From contig NZ_SLUQ01000004.1 in the NCBI RefSeq assembly GCF_004345245.1, positions 186,001 through 250,000 of the forward strand: DNA of 64,000 bases, in the 5' to 3' direction. The notes under the pieces are model-generated. The model saw only the letters and a list, made by a program, of their open reading frames with translations. It made no database searches and was not told the origin of the DNA. Made by a program: the position numbers and the translations under genes. Origin of the DNA: Rhizobium sp. BK251 (lineage in GTDB: Bacteria > Pseudomonadota > Alphaproteobacteria > Rhizobiales > Rhizobiaceae). Below are positions 63,468-64,000 of this stretch, piece by piece. Numbering within the stretch: the stretch's first letter is position 1; each line of letters starts with the position of its first letter.

Positions 63468-64000
63468 CGCGTCTCGGCTCCCTGTTCGGCATCGCGCGAC
63501 CAGGAACCGGTCGTAGGGTCGACCGTGCCGGACCATTCCCATTCGGCCGGGCCGGTCATCACGACATGGTCGTCGTCGCGCCACTCGATGATGAGCGGCT
63601 GGCGAACCGGGCTGGAGGCGACGTCGATCTTGACCGTGCGGCCGGTGCGGCCGGTACGGGCAGCGCTGACGGCAGCGGCACAGGCGGCCGAGCCGCAGGC
63701 GAGCGTCAAGCCGGCACCGCGCTCCCAGGTGCGGGTGCGCAGCGAGGAATCCGAGGTGACTTCGGCCAGCGTGATGTTCGCGCGCTCCGGAAACATCGGA
63801 TGGTTTTCGAGCAGCGGGCCGAAGCGGACGAGATCATAGGACATCACATCCTTGTTGACCCAGAAGACTGCGTGCGGGTTGCCCATCGACATGGCCGAAG
63901 GCGAATGGAGCACCGGATTGTCGATCGGCCCGATCTGAAGCTCGATACGACTTGTGTCGTAAAATTCCTCGGCGAGCGGGATCCTGTCCCATTCGAAGAT
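63464..64000 (-). CDS. dapF: Diaminopimelate epimerase, 5' end cut by window edge
   Basis: Converts LL- to meso-diaminopimelate for lysine and peptidoglycan. The visible 178 codons begin in the middle of the protein ([15 protein letters not shown]), continue with [18 protein letters not shown], and include the active-site Cys in [13 protein letters not shown] and the conserved WERGAG before it. The N-terminal active-site Cys lies beyond the right edge. Coupled to mtaB by a 4-bp overlap. Confidence 0.96.
   Translation of the reverse strand: MFEWDRIPLAEEFYDTSRIELQIGPIDNPVLHSPSAMSMGNPHAVFWVNKDVMSYDLVRFGPLLENHPMFPERANITLAEVTSDSSLRTRTWERGAGLTLACGSAACAAAVSAARTGRTGRTVKIDVASSPVRQPLIIEWRDDDHVVMTGPAEWEWSGTVDPTTGSWSRDAEQGAETR

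Overview
The window is a GC-rich, densely coded alphaproteobacterial chromosome segment. The gene set and order (mdh-sucC-sucD-sucA-sucB-lpdA next to sdhCDAB, an Omp19-type lipoprotein, IalB, DUF2794, DUF1223, DUF2585 and a mitofilin-like gene between hemD and hemY) point to the Rhizobiaceae, most likely Ensifer/Sinorhizobium. That assignment comes from gene content and remembered synteny; no database search was run. I saw no phage, insertion sequence, CRISPR array, rRNA or tRNA. This is core chromosome, not an accessory island.

Layout. Positions 1-10660 (minus strand) hold a large TCA-cycle operon: mdh, sucC, sucD, sucA, a YciI-like gene, sucB, a small secreted protein, an SDR and lpdA, which is cut by the left edge. 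Positions 10838-12579 hold zapE and an Omp19-like lipoprotein. Positions 12883-16758 (minus) hold sdhC-sdhD-sdhA-(DUF3052)-sdhB with a clear terminator. Positions 17063-21189 hold a secreted protein, an ETF-beta-type lysine methyltransferase and a tsaD-gpsA-yciI-EVE operon. Positions 21255-27135 (plus) hold hemC-hemD-mic60-hemY-terB-amidotransferase. Positions 27126-36124 hold an MFS transporter, yggT/DUF167, ppa, an AraC/AhpD pair, a GNAT enzyme, typA and an M3 peptidase. Positions 36268-45601 hold a mix of exporters, argG, an SDR, rlmN, ialB, phhB, a phosphatase, thpR and a GDSL esterase. Positions 45681-48934 hold an ABC transporter of the LolCDE/Ybb class, followed by a Bax-inhibitor gene with a structured leader. 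Positions 49978-54908 hold a GNAT enzyme, DUF2794, DUF1223 and acnA. Positions 55171-58106 hold ccmABCDG. Positions 58107-64000 hold a diguanylate cyclase, DUF2585, ispZ, ftsY, mtaB and the 3' part of dapF.

Functionally the window joins central respiration (2-oxoglutarate dehydrogenase, succinyl-CoA synthetase, succinate dehydrogenase, malate dehydrogenase, aconitase) with heme synthesis and cytochrome c maturation. The most informative non-coding signal is an imperfect ICE-box (Irr-type iron operator) lying across the predicted acnA promoter, between acnA and ccmA. Other points of interest are small uncharacterised genes inserted inside the sdh and suc operons, the Mic60 homologue inside the heme cluster, a candidate ybhL-type RNA leader, and a 112-bp palindromic intergenic repeat. 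I did not find a clearly new multi-gene system.
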